Below the pieces are notes generated by a model. It was not told the DNA's origin. It saw only the letters and a list, made by a program, of their open reading frames with translations, and ran no database searches. Shown here piece after piece: positions 54,892 to 64,000 of a DNA stretch of 64,000 nt; position 1 is the first letter of the stretch, and each line of letters starts with the position of its first letter. A program made the position numbers and the translations under genes. Source of the DNA: Azorhizobium oxalatiphilum (GTDB lineage Bacteria > Pseudomonadota > Alphaproteobacteria > Rhizobiales > Xanthobacteraceae); the NCBI RefSeq assembly GCF_014635325.1, contig NZ_BMCT01000006.1:124001-188000 (forward strand). Direction: 5' to 3'.

Positions 54892-55062
54892 TCACATGAG
54901 CGGGTAACGGCCCGGACGCTGGACGTACTTCAGGACTTCACGCTCGGCCTGCTCGGTGCGGGCGGCGATGATGGCGTCCAGCACGCGGGCCCAGAAGCCC
55001 TTCTTGGACTCGGCCTTGGCGGCGGGAACGAACTTCGGGGTGGAGTAGCTTACGGCGCTCAT
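54892..55062 (-). CDS. Small basic protein, unknown
   Basis: The 56-residue protein starts from the ATG at 55062, right after a GGAAGCTCC stretch. It is amphipathic: KFVPAAKAESKKGF then WARVLDAIIAARTEQAERE. It resembles short DUF1127-like Rhizobiales proteins in size and charge, but identity is not asserted. It converges on prmA. Confidence 0.55.
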   Translation of the reverse strand: MSAVSYSTPKFVPAAKAESKKGFWARVLDAIIAARTEQAEREVLKYVQRPGRYPLM

Positions 55063-55450
55063 GACGGAGCTTCCTTGCAATGCAACCTTCGATGCAGTGC
55101 AAGATATGCCGTGTTGCGGCGCAGCGGAATTGATAGGTCAGCATGCCTGTCCTGCACAGCACGCAGACATGCCTCCATAGCATGCAGTCCACATGGTGGA
55201 CCTTTGATTTGCAAAGGCTTGCGGCGCCTTGCCCGGCGCCATCGGGGCGGTTTGGAACGGCCGGAAATGCCCCCTGGAATCGGGGCGAAATGGCCGTCGA
55301 AATGGCAGGAAATGACCGCAAAGCCGGGGTCACGCCGCCCCACGCCTGCAACCTGCGCAGGAATAAGGTATACGAGAAGTTAAGATTTCAGGGTGCCCGG
55401 TTGCAGGGCAGTGCAACACGATGCACTGCCGCTGCCGCCGGGAATGCCCC
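55063..55450. other. Intergenic stretch with TGCA-type palindromes
   Basis: No gene is seen in these 388 bases. TTGCAATGCAA near 55074, and GCAGTGCA/TGCACTGC (55408-55415 and 55422-55429, 6-base loop) are palindromes. The second lies 21 bases past the thioesterase stop and could end or stabilise that transcript; the first is next to the small gene's start. Confidence 0.45.
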
Positions 55451-55960
55451 TCAGCAGCGCCCGCCCATGACGACGGAGCGGCCGATGCCCTCGGCGGGGG
55501 GCAGGGTGGCGTGGACCTGCCGCATGTCCGAGATGCGCTCCAGAACGCTGTCCGGGATCGCCGCCGCGCGGCGGCTGGCGAGGTCCACATGCAGCGCCAC
55601 CTGCTCGCAGGTGGCCGCGACCCAGCCCTCGCTGCCGTGATGCAGGGTCTCGAAAATGTGCAGGCGCTTGTCGTCATAGTCTTCAAGGCGCAGCGTCACG
55701 CGCACCGGCACGCCGCTGGACAGTTCCCGCAGATAGCGCGTGTGCGTCTCGGCGGTGAAGAATGCCGTCGTCCGGCGCTTGATCGCATGCGGGCCGAAGC
55801 CGATCAGGGCCAGCGCCTCATTGAAGGCATTGTCGAAGATCAGGCTATAATAAGCAGCGTTCAAATGCCCGTTGGCATCGGTCCAGTCCCGCTCGACCGC
55901 CATGGCGGACGATACAAAGGGCGCAAAGAAGACCGGTTCGAAGTCGGTGACGTCCAGCAT
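55451..55960 (-). CDS. Hotdog-fold acyl-CoA thioesterase-like protein
   Basis: The ATG at 55960 has AGGAGGT at ideal distance. The 169-residue protein has the 4HBT signature WTDANGHLNAAYY with its catalytic-type Asp, and SGVPVRVTLRLEDYD. It probably hydrolyses an acyl- or hydroxybenzoyl-type CoA ester; the substrate is unknown. It is divergent from the flavoprotein gene. Confidence 0.8.
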   Translation of the reverse strand: MLDVTDFEPVFFAPFVSSAMAVERDWTDANGHLNAAYYSLIFDNAFNEALALIGFGPHAIKRRTTAFFTAETHTRYLRELSSGVPVRVTLRLEDYDDKRLHIFETLHHGSEGWVAATCEQVALHVDLASRRAAAIPDSVLERISDMRQVHATLPPAEGIGRSVVMGGRC

Positions 55961-56194
55961 GGCAGTGACCTCCTCTCTTCGGCTTCCCCCCGGAAGATGC
56001 TCGTTGAACACTCAGTGTGCCGTTCCGTACGGCAACGGTCACTAGGGGAAATGGCGCAAGAGTGGCCGTCCTGCGGCATTGCGATGCACCGCTGCCGCTT
56101 GTGGCCCTGCAACGCAGGAATTGTTTTCAGGAGACGGCCAGCCCGATACACTCCGGCCGAAACCGCGTCTGCCACATATCTTAAGGAATTCTAA

Positions 56195-57607
56195 ATGCTT
56201 GGTGCGGCTGCGAAGAAGGACTTCGCAAACGGGGAAACGCTCAGCACGGCGCTCGGGGAGCTCAGCGCCAAACTGGGTCAAAAAGTCGTGATGTCCCGCG
56301 CGGTTCGCGAGCAGCACGCGAACATTACCACCTTCCTGCCCAATGAACCGGCAGATGCGGTGATCATGGCGACCTGCGTGGAAGATGTGCAGACCACCGT
56401 GCGCATCTGCGCGGCCCATAATGTGCCCATCATCCCCTGGGGCGCCGGTACCTCGCTGGAGGGCCATGTGAACGCGCCCTATGGCGGCGTCTGCATCGAC
56501 CTGTCCGGCATGAACCGCATCCTCAAGATCAACACCGAGGATCTGGACTGCGTGATCGAACCCGGCGTCACCCGCAAGCGCCTCAATGAGGAGCTGCGCG
56601 ACCAGGGCCTGTTCTTCCCCATCGATCCCGGCGCCGACGCCTCGCTGGGCGGCATGGCCTCCACCCGCGCCTCGGGCACCAATGCGGTGCGCTACGGCAC
56701 CATGAAGGACAATGTCATCGCCCTGAAGGTGGTGATGCCGAACGGCGAGCTGATCACCACCTCCCGCCGCGCCCGGAAATCCTCCGCCGGCTATGACCTC
56801 ACCCGCCTGTTCATCGGCGCGGAGGGCACGCTGGGCATCATCGTGGAGATCACGCTCAAGCTCTACGGCATCCCGGAGAGCATCGTCGCCGGCGTCTGCT
56901 CCTTCCCCACCATCGCGGATGCCTGCAACACGGTGATCCAGACCATCCAGTGCGGCATTCCGGTGGCCCGCATCGAGCTGCTGGACGAGGTGCAGGTCCG
57001 CGCCTCCAACGCCTATGCCAAGCTCACCCTGCCCGAGACGCCGCATCTCTTCCTGGAGTTCCACGGCTCGGAGACGGGCGCGGCGGAGCAGGCGGAAATG
57101 TTCGCGGCGCTCGCCGCCGACAATGGCGGCGGCCCCTTCGCCTCCGCCGAGAAGCCGGAAGACCGCACCAAGCTGTGGCAGGCGCGGCATGACGCCTATT
57201 GGTCCGTGCTGCCGCTGCGCCCCGGCGCGAAGGCGGTCGCCACCGACGTGTGCGTGCCGATCTCGCGCCTTGCCGAATGCGTGGAGGCCACCAAGACCGA
57301 CATCATCGAGATGGGCCTCATCGCGCCCATCGTCGGCCATGTGGGCGACGGCAATTTCCACACCACGCTGATGGTGGATGTGACCGACCATTCCGACGTG
57401 GCCAAGGCGGAAATCTTCATGAAGCGGCTCGTGGAGCGGGCGCTGGCCATGGAAGGCACCTGCACCGGCGAGCACGGCGTGGGCGAGGGCAAGAAGAAGT
57501 ATCTTTATGCCGAGCACGGCGCCGGCACGCTGGACGCCATGCACGCCATCAAGACCGCCTTCGACCCGCAGAACATCATGAACCCGGGCAAGATCCTGCC
57601 GGGCTGA
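56195..57607 (+). CDS. FAD-linked D-lactate/glycolate dehydrogenase-type oxidase
   Basis: The 470-residue protein has an N-terminal PCMH FAD-binding domain (PWGAGTSLEGH, DPGADASLGGMASTRASG, RRARKSSAGYDLT). Its C-terminal substrate domain has GHVGDGNFH (metal/substrate His) and GEHGVGEGKK. It is closest in layout to cytochrome-dependent D-lactate dehydrogenase (Dld) and GlcD. With no glcE/glcF partners adjacent, the Dld-type is favoured. Confidence 0.85.
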   Translation: MLGAAAKKDFANGETLSTALGELSAKLGQKVVMSRAVREQHANITTFLPNEPADAVIMATCVEDVQTTVRICAAHNVPIIPWGAGTSLEGHVNAPYGGVCIDLSGMNRILKINTEDLDCVIEPGVTRKRLNEELRDQGLFFPIDPGADASLGGMASTRASGTNAVRYGTMKDNVIALKVVMPNGELITTSRRARKSSAGYDLTRLFIGAEGTLGIIVEITLKLYGIPESIVAGVCSFPTIADACNTVIQTIQCGIPVARIELLDEVQVRASNAYAKLTLPETPHLFLEFHGSETGAAEQAEMFAALAADNGGGPFASAEKPEDRTKLWQARHDAYWSVLPLRPGAKAVATDVCVPISRLAECVEATKTDIIEMGLIAPIVGHVGDGNFHTTLMVDVTDHSDVAKAEIFMKRLVERALAMEGTCTGEHGVGEGKKKYLYAEHGAGTLDAMHAIKTAFDPQNIMNPGKILPG

Positions 57608-58044
57608 TCCTGCCGGGGCCAAGCCCCCTCCCCCGCCCGGCGCCTCGCGTGCCGGGCGGGCCACGATGACGCTTTGTCGAGTGGCAAAAGTTACAGAGGA
57701 CCGTCATCCCCGGACTTGATCCCGAAGTCGGATGTTTCCGACTTCGGCTCCAAAGTGCGGAAGTCGGCAAAGGCCGACTTCCGGGGATCCACGTCAGGCC
57801 GACGGTTCAGACCTCCACGGACTGTTCGGAGCGGTGCCACGTGGATGACCGGATCAGGTCCGGCCATGACGAATGGTGGGAGGTGCAATCAAATTGATGT
57901 ATCTCGCAGGATAGAGGCCACCCGGATTTCACCCCGGCCTTCATCATTTTTGACAGACCTGCGGCCTAGTCTGCGCGATATGGTCGGAAACCGGCTTTGT
58001 TCCGGTTCCGCACAGGCCCGCCAACGCAGGGGAGACAAAGGCGC
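57608..58044. other. Intergenic stretch holding palindromic repeat element
   Basis: Outside the repeat at 57700-57890 no gene is seen. CAGGGGAGACAAAGG at 58027-58041 serves the AsmA start. Confidence 0.5.
57700..57890. repeat. Mosaic palindromic intergenic repeat
   Basis: It contains successive perfect hairpins: CCGAAGTCGGA/TCCGACTTCGG (57722-57732, 57737-57747) and CGGAAGTCGGC/GCCGACTTCCG (57758-57768, 57773-57783), then CCGGA/TCCGG (57849-57853, 57859-57863). The outer parts (CATCCCCGGACTTGATCC; GGATGACCGGATCAGGTCC) are the ends of a repeat type widespread between genes in Rhizobiales. It may influence mRNA stability or be a non-autonomous element. Confidence 0.8.
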
Positions 58045-61000
58045 GTGCAAGCCATCCTGATCGGCCTCGCCTCGGCCGTCATCCTCGTGATCGGTGCCGC
58101 CTTCTCGGCGCCCTTCGTGGTGGACTGGACGCAGTGGCGCAGCACTTTCGAGGCGGAGGCAAGCCGCATCCTCGGGCTGCCGGTGGAGATCCGCGGCACT
58201 ATCGAGGCCGACATCCTCCCCTCCCCCCATCTGGTGCTGCGCAACGTCGCCATCGGCACGGACGAGGCCCAGAGCGGCGCCACCATGCGCGAGCTGCGCG
58301 CCGACCTCTCGCTGGGCGCCCTGCTGCGCGGCGACGTGGAGGCCAGCAATGTCACGCTGGTACGCCCGGCCCTGCGGGTGGTGCTGGACGCCTCCGGCCG
58401 CGTCACGCCCCCCAAGGGCACCCGCCCCGCCGCCGGCCTCAGCATCGCCCAGTTCACCATCGATCAGGGCACGCTGGACCTGCGCGACCGCGGCGCCGGC
58501 CGCACGGTGCGCCTCACCGATCTGTCGCTGAAGGGCGAGGCCCGCTCCACGCTGGGCCCCTTCCGTCTTGAGGGCGACGGCACCGCCAGCGGCGAGCGCT
58601 ATGCCCTGCGCGTCACCCTCGGCAAGATCGGCGAGGAGGGCGGCCGCCTGCGCTTCATCGCCGATGGCCGCAGCCGCCCCTTCTCGCTCGATCTCGACGG
58701 CACCCTGCGCACCGCCTCCGGCATGCCCCAGTTCGAGGGCAAGGGCACCCTGCTGCGCCGGGGCGAAGGCGCCGGCACCGATGCCTGGCGCCTGTCCGCC
58801 ACGGTCCGCATGTCGCCCGAGGCGGTGGTCGCCGATACGCTCGACCTCGTCATGGGCGATGACGCCCGCCCGGTGCAGCTCTCCGGCTCGGCGCGGCTCT
58901 CGCTCGGCCGCGCCGTCGGCCTTGATGCGGTGCTCAATGCCCGCAGCCTCGATCTCGACGCTTTGCGCGCCCTCCCCGTCGGCACCCAGCAGACGCCGGG
59001 CGAGGCGCTGGCCGGCCTTGCCGGCGCGTTCGCCGAACTGCCCGCGCCCGAAGTCACCTCGCGCATCGGCGTGGCGGTGGACCAGCTGACCGTGGGCGGC
59101 ACCGTCGTGCGCGATGCACGCGCCGACCTCACCGGCAGCAGCGCCGGCTGGCACATGGACACCGCCGAGGCGAAGCTGCCCGGCCAGACTGCTTTGCGCC
59201 TCTCCGGCGTGCCCGCCCGCACGGGCGCCGCGAGCGCCGGTCTTGGTGGTGATCTCCTGCTCACTTCGGAAGATCCCGCCGCCTTCCTGCGCTGGGCAGC
59301 GCCCCGCGCGGCGCCCGAATATGCGGCCGCCGTGAAGGGCCCGGTGCGCATCGCCGGCCGCATCAATGCGGAGGCCGCGCGCTATGCCGTCACCGGCCTC
59401 GATGCCCGTTTCGGCCCGGCCCGTCTCTCCGGCGACGGCACGCTGGACCTGAAGGACATCACCGCCCCCCGGCTCGACCTGAAGCTGGCGCTGGACGGCG
59501 CCGATCTCGATCCGCTCATCGCCCTGGGGCGCAAGGGCCTCGGCGACGCAAGCCTGCCGCTGAGCGGCGCCATCGCGCTTGATGGTCAATCGCTCACTCT
59601 GTCCGGCCTGCCGCTGCGCCGCCTCGCGCTGGCCGCCGAAGGCCGCGACCGCAACTGGACGCTGACCCGCTTCACGCTGGATGACCTGGTGGGCCTGAAG
59701 CTCGCCGGCACCGGCCAGATGCGCACCGGCTCAGCACCCACCGGCCAGCTCGCGCTGACCCTCTCCGGCACCAAGGCGGACGGCCTCGTGCCGGTATCGC
59801 GCCTCGTGGCCGGATCGGAAACGGCGGATGTGATCCACCGCCTGCTGCCCGTCGCGGCGCCCGTCGAGCTTACCGCGCAGGCCACATGGGGCGAGAAGGG
59901 TGCGCACAGCCTCACCGCCACCGGTACGCTCGGCCAGCTGGAAGGCCGCGCCGCCTTCGCCCGTACCGATGGCGCGGCGCCGAGCAAGGTCAGCCTCGCC
60001 GTCACCGCTGCCGATGGCGCCAAGGCGCTGGAGGCTGCCGGCCTGCCCGGCCTGCGCCAGGGGCTAGGGCCGGCCCGCATCGATCTGGCCATCGATCCGC
60101 GCAGCGACGGCACCGCCGGCTTCGACGGCCGGGTGGCCCTGGGCGGCGCCACGGCGTCCGGCACTGGCACCGTGCGCCTCAACCCCGAAGGCGCGCTGCT
60201 GCCCACCCTCGACATGAGACTGGACGGACCGGACCTCGCCCGCCTGCTGGCCGCCGATCTCTCCACCGATGGCCCGGTGCCCGGCAGCCTCACCTTCGCG
60301 CTCAGCCGCGCCGGGGCGCTGTGGCGCTTCGACACGCTCACCGGCACGCTCGGTGGCGCCCCGCTCTCCGGCCAGTTCACGCTGGAAGCCGCCGCCGTGC
60401 CGCGCATCGACGGCCGGCTGGAGACGGAAAGCCTCTCGGTGCCCCGGCTCATGGGCCTGTGGAGCGCCCGCAGCGTTGGGCCAGACGTGGGCACGGGCGC
60501 ATGGTCCAATGCCCGCTTCTCGCCGGCCATCCCCGCCCCCGCCGCCTTTGCCCTGGACCTGAACGCCAAGCGCATCGAGCTTTCCGGCCCCTATCGGCTG
60601 ACCGACGGCCATCTGCGCATCGTCGCCGACAGCAATGCCTTCGAGCTGCGCGATGTCTCCGGCGGGCTCGGCTCGGGCCATGTGGCGGGCGCCATCACCC
60701 TGCGCCGGCGGGGAGATGCCCTGCAGGCGGACGGGCGCATCTCGGTGGACAGCGTGGAGAGCGGCGTGCTGCTCGGGCCGCTGGGCCTGCGCACCCCGCC
60801 GCGCGGGCGCGTGTCCTTCTCCCTCGATGCGGTGGGCATGGGCCGCACGCCGCAGGCCATCGTGCAGGCGCTCTCGGGACAGGGCACCGTCTCGGTGCAG
60901 GAGCTGGAGATCCCCGGCGTCGATCCCAAAGCCATCGACAGCGTGATGGCCGAGACCGCCATCGGCCAGCCGCCGGATGAGCGGCGCATCACGGCCATGT

Positions 61001-61800
61001 ATGATCGCGCCCTTCAGCGCGGCCCCCTGAAGCTGGAGCAGCTGGAGGGCACATTCGGGCTGGTGAATGGCGTTGCCCGCCTCTCCCCTGCCCGCGCCAT
61101 CACCGGCAACACCAACATTGCCGTCTCGGGCACGCTGGATCTCGCGCGCCTCCTCATGGATGTGACGCTGGAGCAGGAAGGACGCGAATCCCCCGGCACC
61201 CTGCCCGGCGGCACCATCGCATGGCGCGGGCCGCTTGCTGCGCCCGAGCGGCGCGTAACCTCCACCGCGCTGACCGGCGTCATTTCCATGCGCGCCATCG
61301 AGCGCGAGACCAGACGGCTGGAAGAGCGCCAGAACGCGCCCTTGCCAGCGGTCGCCCCGCCCCCGCCCGCACAGCCGCAGGCCGCGCCGATGGCGCCCGC
61401 ACCGGCGACCCCTGCCCCCGCCCCCATCAGCGCCCCGCCGGTTCCCCCAGCGCCGAGCCCCGCGCCCGCCGTACCTGCGCCCACCGTACCCGCGCCGACG
61501 ACCGCCAGCCCGGTGCCCCCGCCAAATCCCGCGCCGGCAGCGACACCACCCGCCCCGACGCCCCGAGCCGCGACCCCGACGCCCCCGCCCCGCACCGAGC
61601 CGCGCGCAGCGGAGATCCAGCCGTCTGCCCCGTTGGGTCCGCAGGCCGCCCCCGCTTTGCCCCCGCCCGTAGACATCGGCCCGGCCATGCGCCCGCGCAT
61701 GGAGCCGGCCGAGCCCGAGGCGATCCAGCCGCCCATGCCCATCCAGCCCTTCGGCGGCTTCGGCATATTGATGCGCCCGCCGGCCTCCATGCCGGAGTGA
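58045..61800 (+). CDS. AsmA-family envelope protein
   Basis: I use the GTG at 58045 (MQAILIGLASAVILVIG). The 1251-residue protein has an N-terminal signal anchor and then FVVDWTQWRSTFEAEASRIL, the hallmark start of the AsmA domain. A long beta-rich repeated region typical of bridge-like lipid-transfer proteins follows, with AsmA C-terminal domain motifs (SGQGTVSVQ, ITGNTNIAVSGT). The last 170 residues are a Pro/Ala-rich tail. The family is linked to phospholipid traffic to the outer membrane. It is long for the family because of the tail. Confidence 0.88.
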   Translation: MQAILIGLASAVILVIGAAFSAPFVVDWTQWRSTFEAEASRILGLPVEIRGTIEADILPSPHLVLRNVAIGTDEAQSGATMRELRADLSLGALLRGDVEASNVTLVRPALRVVLDASGRVTPPKGTRPAAGLSIAQFTIDQGTLDLRDRGAGRTVRLTDLSLKGEARSTLGPFRLEGDGTASGERYALRVTLGKIGEEGGRLRFIADGRSRPFSLDLDGTLRTASGMPQFEGKGTLLRRGEGAGTDAWRLSATVRMSPEAVVADTLDLVMGDDARPVQLSGSARLSLGRAVGLDAVLNARSLDLDALRALPVGTQQTPGEALAGLAGAFAELPAPEVTSRIGVAVDQLTVGGTVVRDARADLTGSSAGWHMDTAEAKLPGQTALRLSGVPARTGAASAGLGGDLLLTSEDPAAFLRWAAPRAAPEYAAAVKGPVRIAGRINAEAARYAVTGLDARFGPARLSGDGTLDLKDITAPRLDLKLALDGADLDPLIALGRKGLGDASLPLSGAIALDGQSLTLSGLPLRRLALAAEGRDRNWTLTRFTLDDLVGLKLAGTGQMRTGSAPTGQLALTLSGTKADGLVPVSRLVAGSETADVIHRLLPVAAPVELTAQATWGEKGAHSLTATGTLGQLEGRAAFARTDGAAPSKVSLAVTAADGAKALEAAGLPGLRQGLGPARIDLAIDPRSDGTAGFDGRVALGGATASGTGTVRLNPEGALLPTLDMRLDGPDLARLLAADLSTDGPVPGSLTFALSRAGALWRFDTLTGTLGGAPLSGQFTLEAAAVPRIDGRLETESLSVPRLMGLWSARSVGPDVGTGAWSNARFSPAIPAPAAFALDLNAKRIELSGPYRLTDGHLRIVADSNAFELRDVSGGLGSGHVAGAITLRRRGDALQADGRISVDSVESGVLLGPLGLRTPPRGRVSFSLDAVGMGRTPQAIVQALSGQGTVSVQELEIPGVDPKAIDSVMAETAIGQPPDERRITAMYDRALQRGPLKLEQLEGTFGLVNGVARLSPARAITGNTNIAVSGTLDLARLLMDVTLEQEGRESPGTLPGGTIAWRGPLAAPERRVTSTALTGVISMRAIERETRRLEERQNAPLPAVAPPPPAQPQAAPMAPAPATPAPAPISAPPVPPAPSPAPAVPAPTVPAPTTASPVPPPNPAPAATPPAPTPRAATPTPPPRTEPRAAEIQPSAPLGPQAAPALPPPVDIGPAMRPRMEPAEPEAIQPPMPIQPFGGFGILMRPPASMPE

Positions 61801-61894
61801 CCGCGCGGGGCTGTTGCTCTATGCCAAGGGACGGTGGATGACCGCGCGGGTCATGAGCCAAAGTGCCCGCAGGGGACAATCGGCGCGTCCTTTC

Positions 61895-61917
61895 CCCCTC
61901 CCCCCGCAGGCGGGGGA
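61895..61917. repeat. Short GC palindrome
   Basis: CCCCCGC (61901-61907) pairs with GCGGGGG (61910-61916) in a C-rich context (CCCCCTCCCCCC). It is a common type of intergenic palindrome in alphaproteobacteria and may terminate or buffer transcription between the AsmA gene and arfB. Confidence 0.5.
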
Positions 61918-62010
61918 AGTCCGGTGTGGGGGCAGGCGCGGCCGGGTCCTCAGGGACCAGCGGACAATGACCCACTGCGCGCCTGCTGAACTGTTCGAAC
62001 AGGTTCCGAG

Positions 62011-62433
62011 ATGATCGAGATTTCGCGGCTCATCCGCATTCCGGAAGAGGACATCGAACTGTCCTTCGTGCGCGCCTCCGGGCCGGGCGGGCAGAATGTG
62101 AACAAGGTGTCGAGCGCAGTGCAGCTGCGCTTTGATCTGATGGGCTCGCCCTATCTGCCGGAGGGCGTGAAGATGCGCGCCGCCACCGCCGCCGGCAGCC
62201 GCCTCACCAAGGAGGGCGTGCTGGTGCTGCATGCCCAGCGCTTCCGCACCCAGGAGCGCAATCGCGAGGATGCCATCGAGCGATTGGTGGAGCTGCTGCG
62301 CGCGGCGACCATCGTGGCACCGAAGCGCCGCCCGACCCGCCCCACGCTCGCCTCCAAGGAGCGGCGTCTGTCGGCCAAGGAGCGGCGGGGCTCGGTGAAG
62401 AACCTGCGGCGCGGAAAGCCCGATCTCGACTGA
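62011..62433 (+). CDS. arfB: ArfB-type alternative ribosome-rescue peptidyl-tRNA hydrolase
   Basis: The 140-residue protein has the release-factor GGQ motif (SGPGGQNVNKVSSAVQLR) without codon-recognition domains, and a basic C-terminal tail (KERRLSAKERRGSVKNLRRGK) that enters the empty mRNA channel. It frees stalled ribosomes when tmRNA is not enough. Confidence 0.93.
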   Translation: MIEISRLIRIPEEDIELSFVRASGPGGQNVNKVSSAVQLRFDLMGSPYLPEGVKMRAATAAGSRLTKEGVLVLHAQRFRTQERNREDAIERLVELLRAATIVAPKRRPTRPTLASKERRLSAKERRGSVKNLRRGKPDLD

Positions 62434-62511
62434 GCGGCCGCACCTATCACGCGTCCGTGAAGCCGAATTGTTTCACGTGAAACAGGTGGGGCCGAAAGTC
62501 CGTAGCCGGCT

Positions 62512-64000
62512 TCAGGCCGGGGCACGCACGGCCTTGACCGGGTCCACCTTGACGAGCGGGATGACCACGGCGTCCGTGCGCGCGGTCTCCGGCGGCGGCG
62601 GCTCGATACGGTTCCGGCCGCTGCTCTTGGCGCGATAGAGCATGCCATCGGCGGCACGCATCAACGCATCCAGCTCGCCCTCCCCGCCCTCCGACTGCAC
62701 CAGCCCGGCACTGGCGGTGATCGAGATGGCCGCCTCGCCGAACGGCGTGGTGGTCTCGGCCAGCGTGAGGCGCAGCCGCTCCAGCGGGCCGCGCGCCTCC
62801 TCCAGCGAGGTGTGTGTCATCAGCACTGCGAACTCCTCGCCCCCCATGCGGCCGATGATGTCGCTCTCGCGGAGCACCGTGTGGGCCAGAAGGGCGAAAT
62901 GCTTCAGCACCGCATCGCCGGCCGCATGGCCGTAGGTGTCGTTGACCCGCTTGAAGTGATCGAGGTCGATGAGCGCCAGCGTCAGGACATGTCCGCGCCG
63001 CCGGGCCAGCGCCAGCTCGCGCCGGGCCAGCGCCTCGAACTGGCGGCGATTGTGCAGGCCGGTCAGGTCATCGGTGGTGGCGCGGGCCTCCAGCTCGCGC
63101 TGCATCTTCTGCCGCTCCACATCCATGTCGAGGGCATGGATGAGCGCGCCCAGCGTCGTCACCAGCGGCTCCAGCAGATCCACCAGATCCTGCTGATAGC
63201 CCTCGGTGGCATTGGCGAGGCCGATCATGCCCACCACCTTGCCGCCGAAGCGGATGGGCAGGCCCAGGAAATTGTCCAGATGCGGATGGCCGGCCGGCGT
63301 GCCCCGCGCCGCGCCATGCAGGGCCGGTCGATTGGTCAGCACCACCTCGTTGCGCGTCACTACATGGCCGAACAGATTGTCCAGCTTGTGGAACTCAAGC
63401 CCGCCCTTCTTCATCTTCTCGCCATGGGCGGCCCGCGCCTCGGCGCTCCAGGAGAGATCCGAAATGGCCGGGATGAGCAGATAGGGATTGCCCTCTGCCG
63501 TGTGGCGCATGACGCCGATGAAGCCGAACTGGCTCTCCGCCACCCGCAGCAGCGGCTCGAACAGGCCGTTGCAGGCGGCCTGGATGTCATGGCTGAACAT
63601 GAAGCTGGCCTGCGCGCTGTTCAGCACCTCCAGCAACTGGCGCTGCTTGGTGCGCTGGAGTTCGTCGCGCTTGTGCTCGGAAATGTCGATCATGGTGCCG
63701 ACGATGCGCAGCGGCGCCCCATCGGCGAACCGCTCCACCACCTTGCCGAAGGACTGCATCCAGACGAAATGCCGGTCCTTGTGGCGCATGCGGTATTCGA
63801 GCTTCACAAAGTCCGGCGCCGGCACCACGCCCCTGATCTTGCGCTCCACGCGGGGGCGGTCGAACGGGTGGATCATGGACAGCCAGGTGTCCACATGCGT
63901 GTCGATCTCCACCGCCCGAAAGCCCAGGGTCGCTGCCGTGCGGTCGTCGATGATGCGTTCGTCGGTGGCCAGATTGAGATCGAACACACCGATATTGGCC
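62512..64000 (-). CDS. PAS-GAF-GGDEF diguanylate cyclase, 5' end beyond window
   Basis: The frame is open to the right edge, so the N-terminus is missing. Visible parts are a PAS domain with PAC segment (FVKLEYRMRHKDRHFVWM ... GTMIDISEH), a GAF domain (SAQASFMFSHDIQAA to LVTTLGALIHA), a short coiled linker and a GGDEF domain with intact GGEEF. RESD lies five residues before GGEEF, which fits the product-inhibition I-site. It is expected to make cyclic di-GMP in response to a signal sensed by PAS/GAF. Confidence 0.9.
   Translation of the reverse strand, partial: ANIGVFDLNLATDERIIDDRTAATLGFRAVEIDTHVDTWLSMIHPFDRPRVERKIRGVVPAPDFVKLEYRMRHKDRHFVWMQSFGKVVERFADGAPLRIVGTMIDISEHKRDELQRTKQRQLLEVLNSAQASFMFSHDIQAACNGLFEPLLRVAESQFGFIGVMRHTAEGNPYLLIPAISDLSWSAEARAAHGEKMKKGGLEFHKLDNLFGHVVTRNEVVLTNRPALHGAARGTPAGHPHLDNFLGLPIRFGGKVVGMIGLANATEGYQQDLVDLLEPLVTTLGALIHALDMDVERQKMQRELEARATTDDLTGLHNRRQFEALARRELALARRRGHVLTLALIDLDHFKRVNDTYGHAAGDAVLKHFALLAHTVLRESDIIGRMGGEEFAVLMTHTSLEEARGPLERLRLTLAETTTPFGEAAISITASAGLVQSEGGEGELDALMRAADGMLYRAKSSGRNRIEPPPPETARTDAVVIPLVKVDPVKAVRAPA

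Overview
The window is high-GC DNA from an alphaproteobacterium of the order Hyphomicrobiales (Rhizobiales). A member of the Xanthobacteraceae (Azorhizobium/Xanthobacter-like) is the best guess. The evidence is the gene order (hslU-hslV divergent from hisB-DUF2628-hisH-hisA-hisF-hisE-coaA; lysC-ptsP-prfA-prmC-DUF4167; aroB-aroK divergent from a small membrane protein and xerD), the permuted two-piece tmRNA with the tag ANDNYAPVAVAA, and SspB-alpha. The genus is inferred from general resemblance, not from a search.

Region 1-4.7 kb is accessory in character. It holds a trypsin-like protease (cut by the left edge) translationally coupled to an unrecognised 346-residue protein. Divergent from these are two exported coiled-coil proteins with overlapping genes and a membrane desaturase-like di-iron protein.

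Region 4.7-18.4 kb is a complete integrative element of about 13.7 kb that I read as mobilizable (IME). It is bounded by 73-bp direct repeats (one mismatch) that are the 3' part of a tRNA-Gly(CCC) gene; the intact tRNA is at the right end beside an intact tyrosine integrase. It carries a winged-helix replication-type protein, a PIN-like/Xre fusion, an oriT-like cluster of repeats in front of a MobV-type relaxase, and a second, frameshifted recombinase overlapping a membrane protein with a phage tail-collar-like end. It also carries a HEPN-like protein, an AAA ATPase plus subtilase pair matching the IetAS defence/toxin-antitoxin module, a PPP-type phosphatase and a small protein overlapping the integrase. 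No conjugation (T4SS) genes are present, so transfer would need a helper.

Region 18.4-64 kb is core chromosome: aminopeptidase P, HslUV protease, histidine biosynthesis, pantothenate kinase, release factor 1 with its methyltransferase PrmC, PtsP (EI-Ntr), aspartokinase, shikimate-pathway genes, XerD, tmRNA next to its adaptor SspB, an amine oxidase, dihydrofolate reductase, YraN, RsmI and an LppC-like lipoprotein. It continues with UvrD, PrmA, a thioesterase, a D-lactate dehydrogenase-type flavoprotein, a large AsmA protein, ArfB and a diguanylate cyclase cut by the right edge. Notable smaller items are a 57-bp in-frame tandem repeat carrying hairpins in front of folA, a mosaic palindromic repeat before the AsmA gene, and several genes too short for routine calling.

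A functional thread runs through the core part: prfA/prmC, ssrA, arfB, sspB and hslUV together cover translation termination, ribosome rescue and disposal of tagged or damaged proteins.
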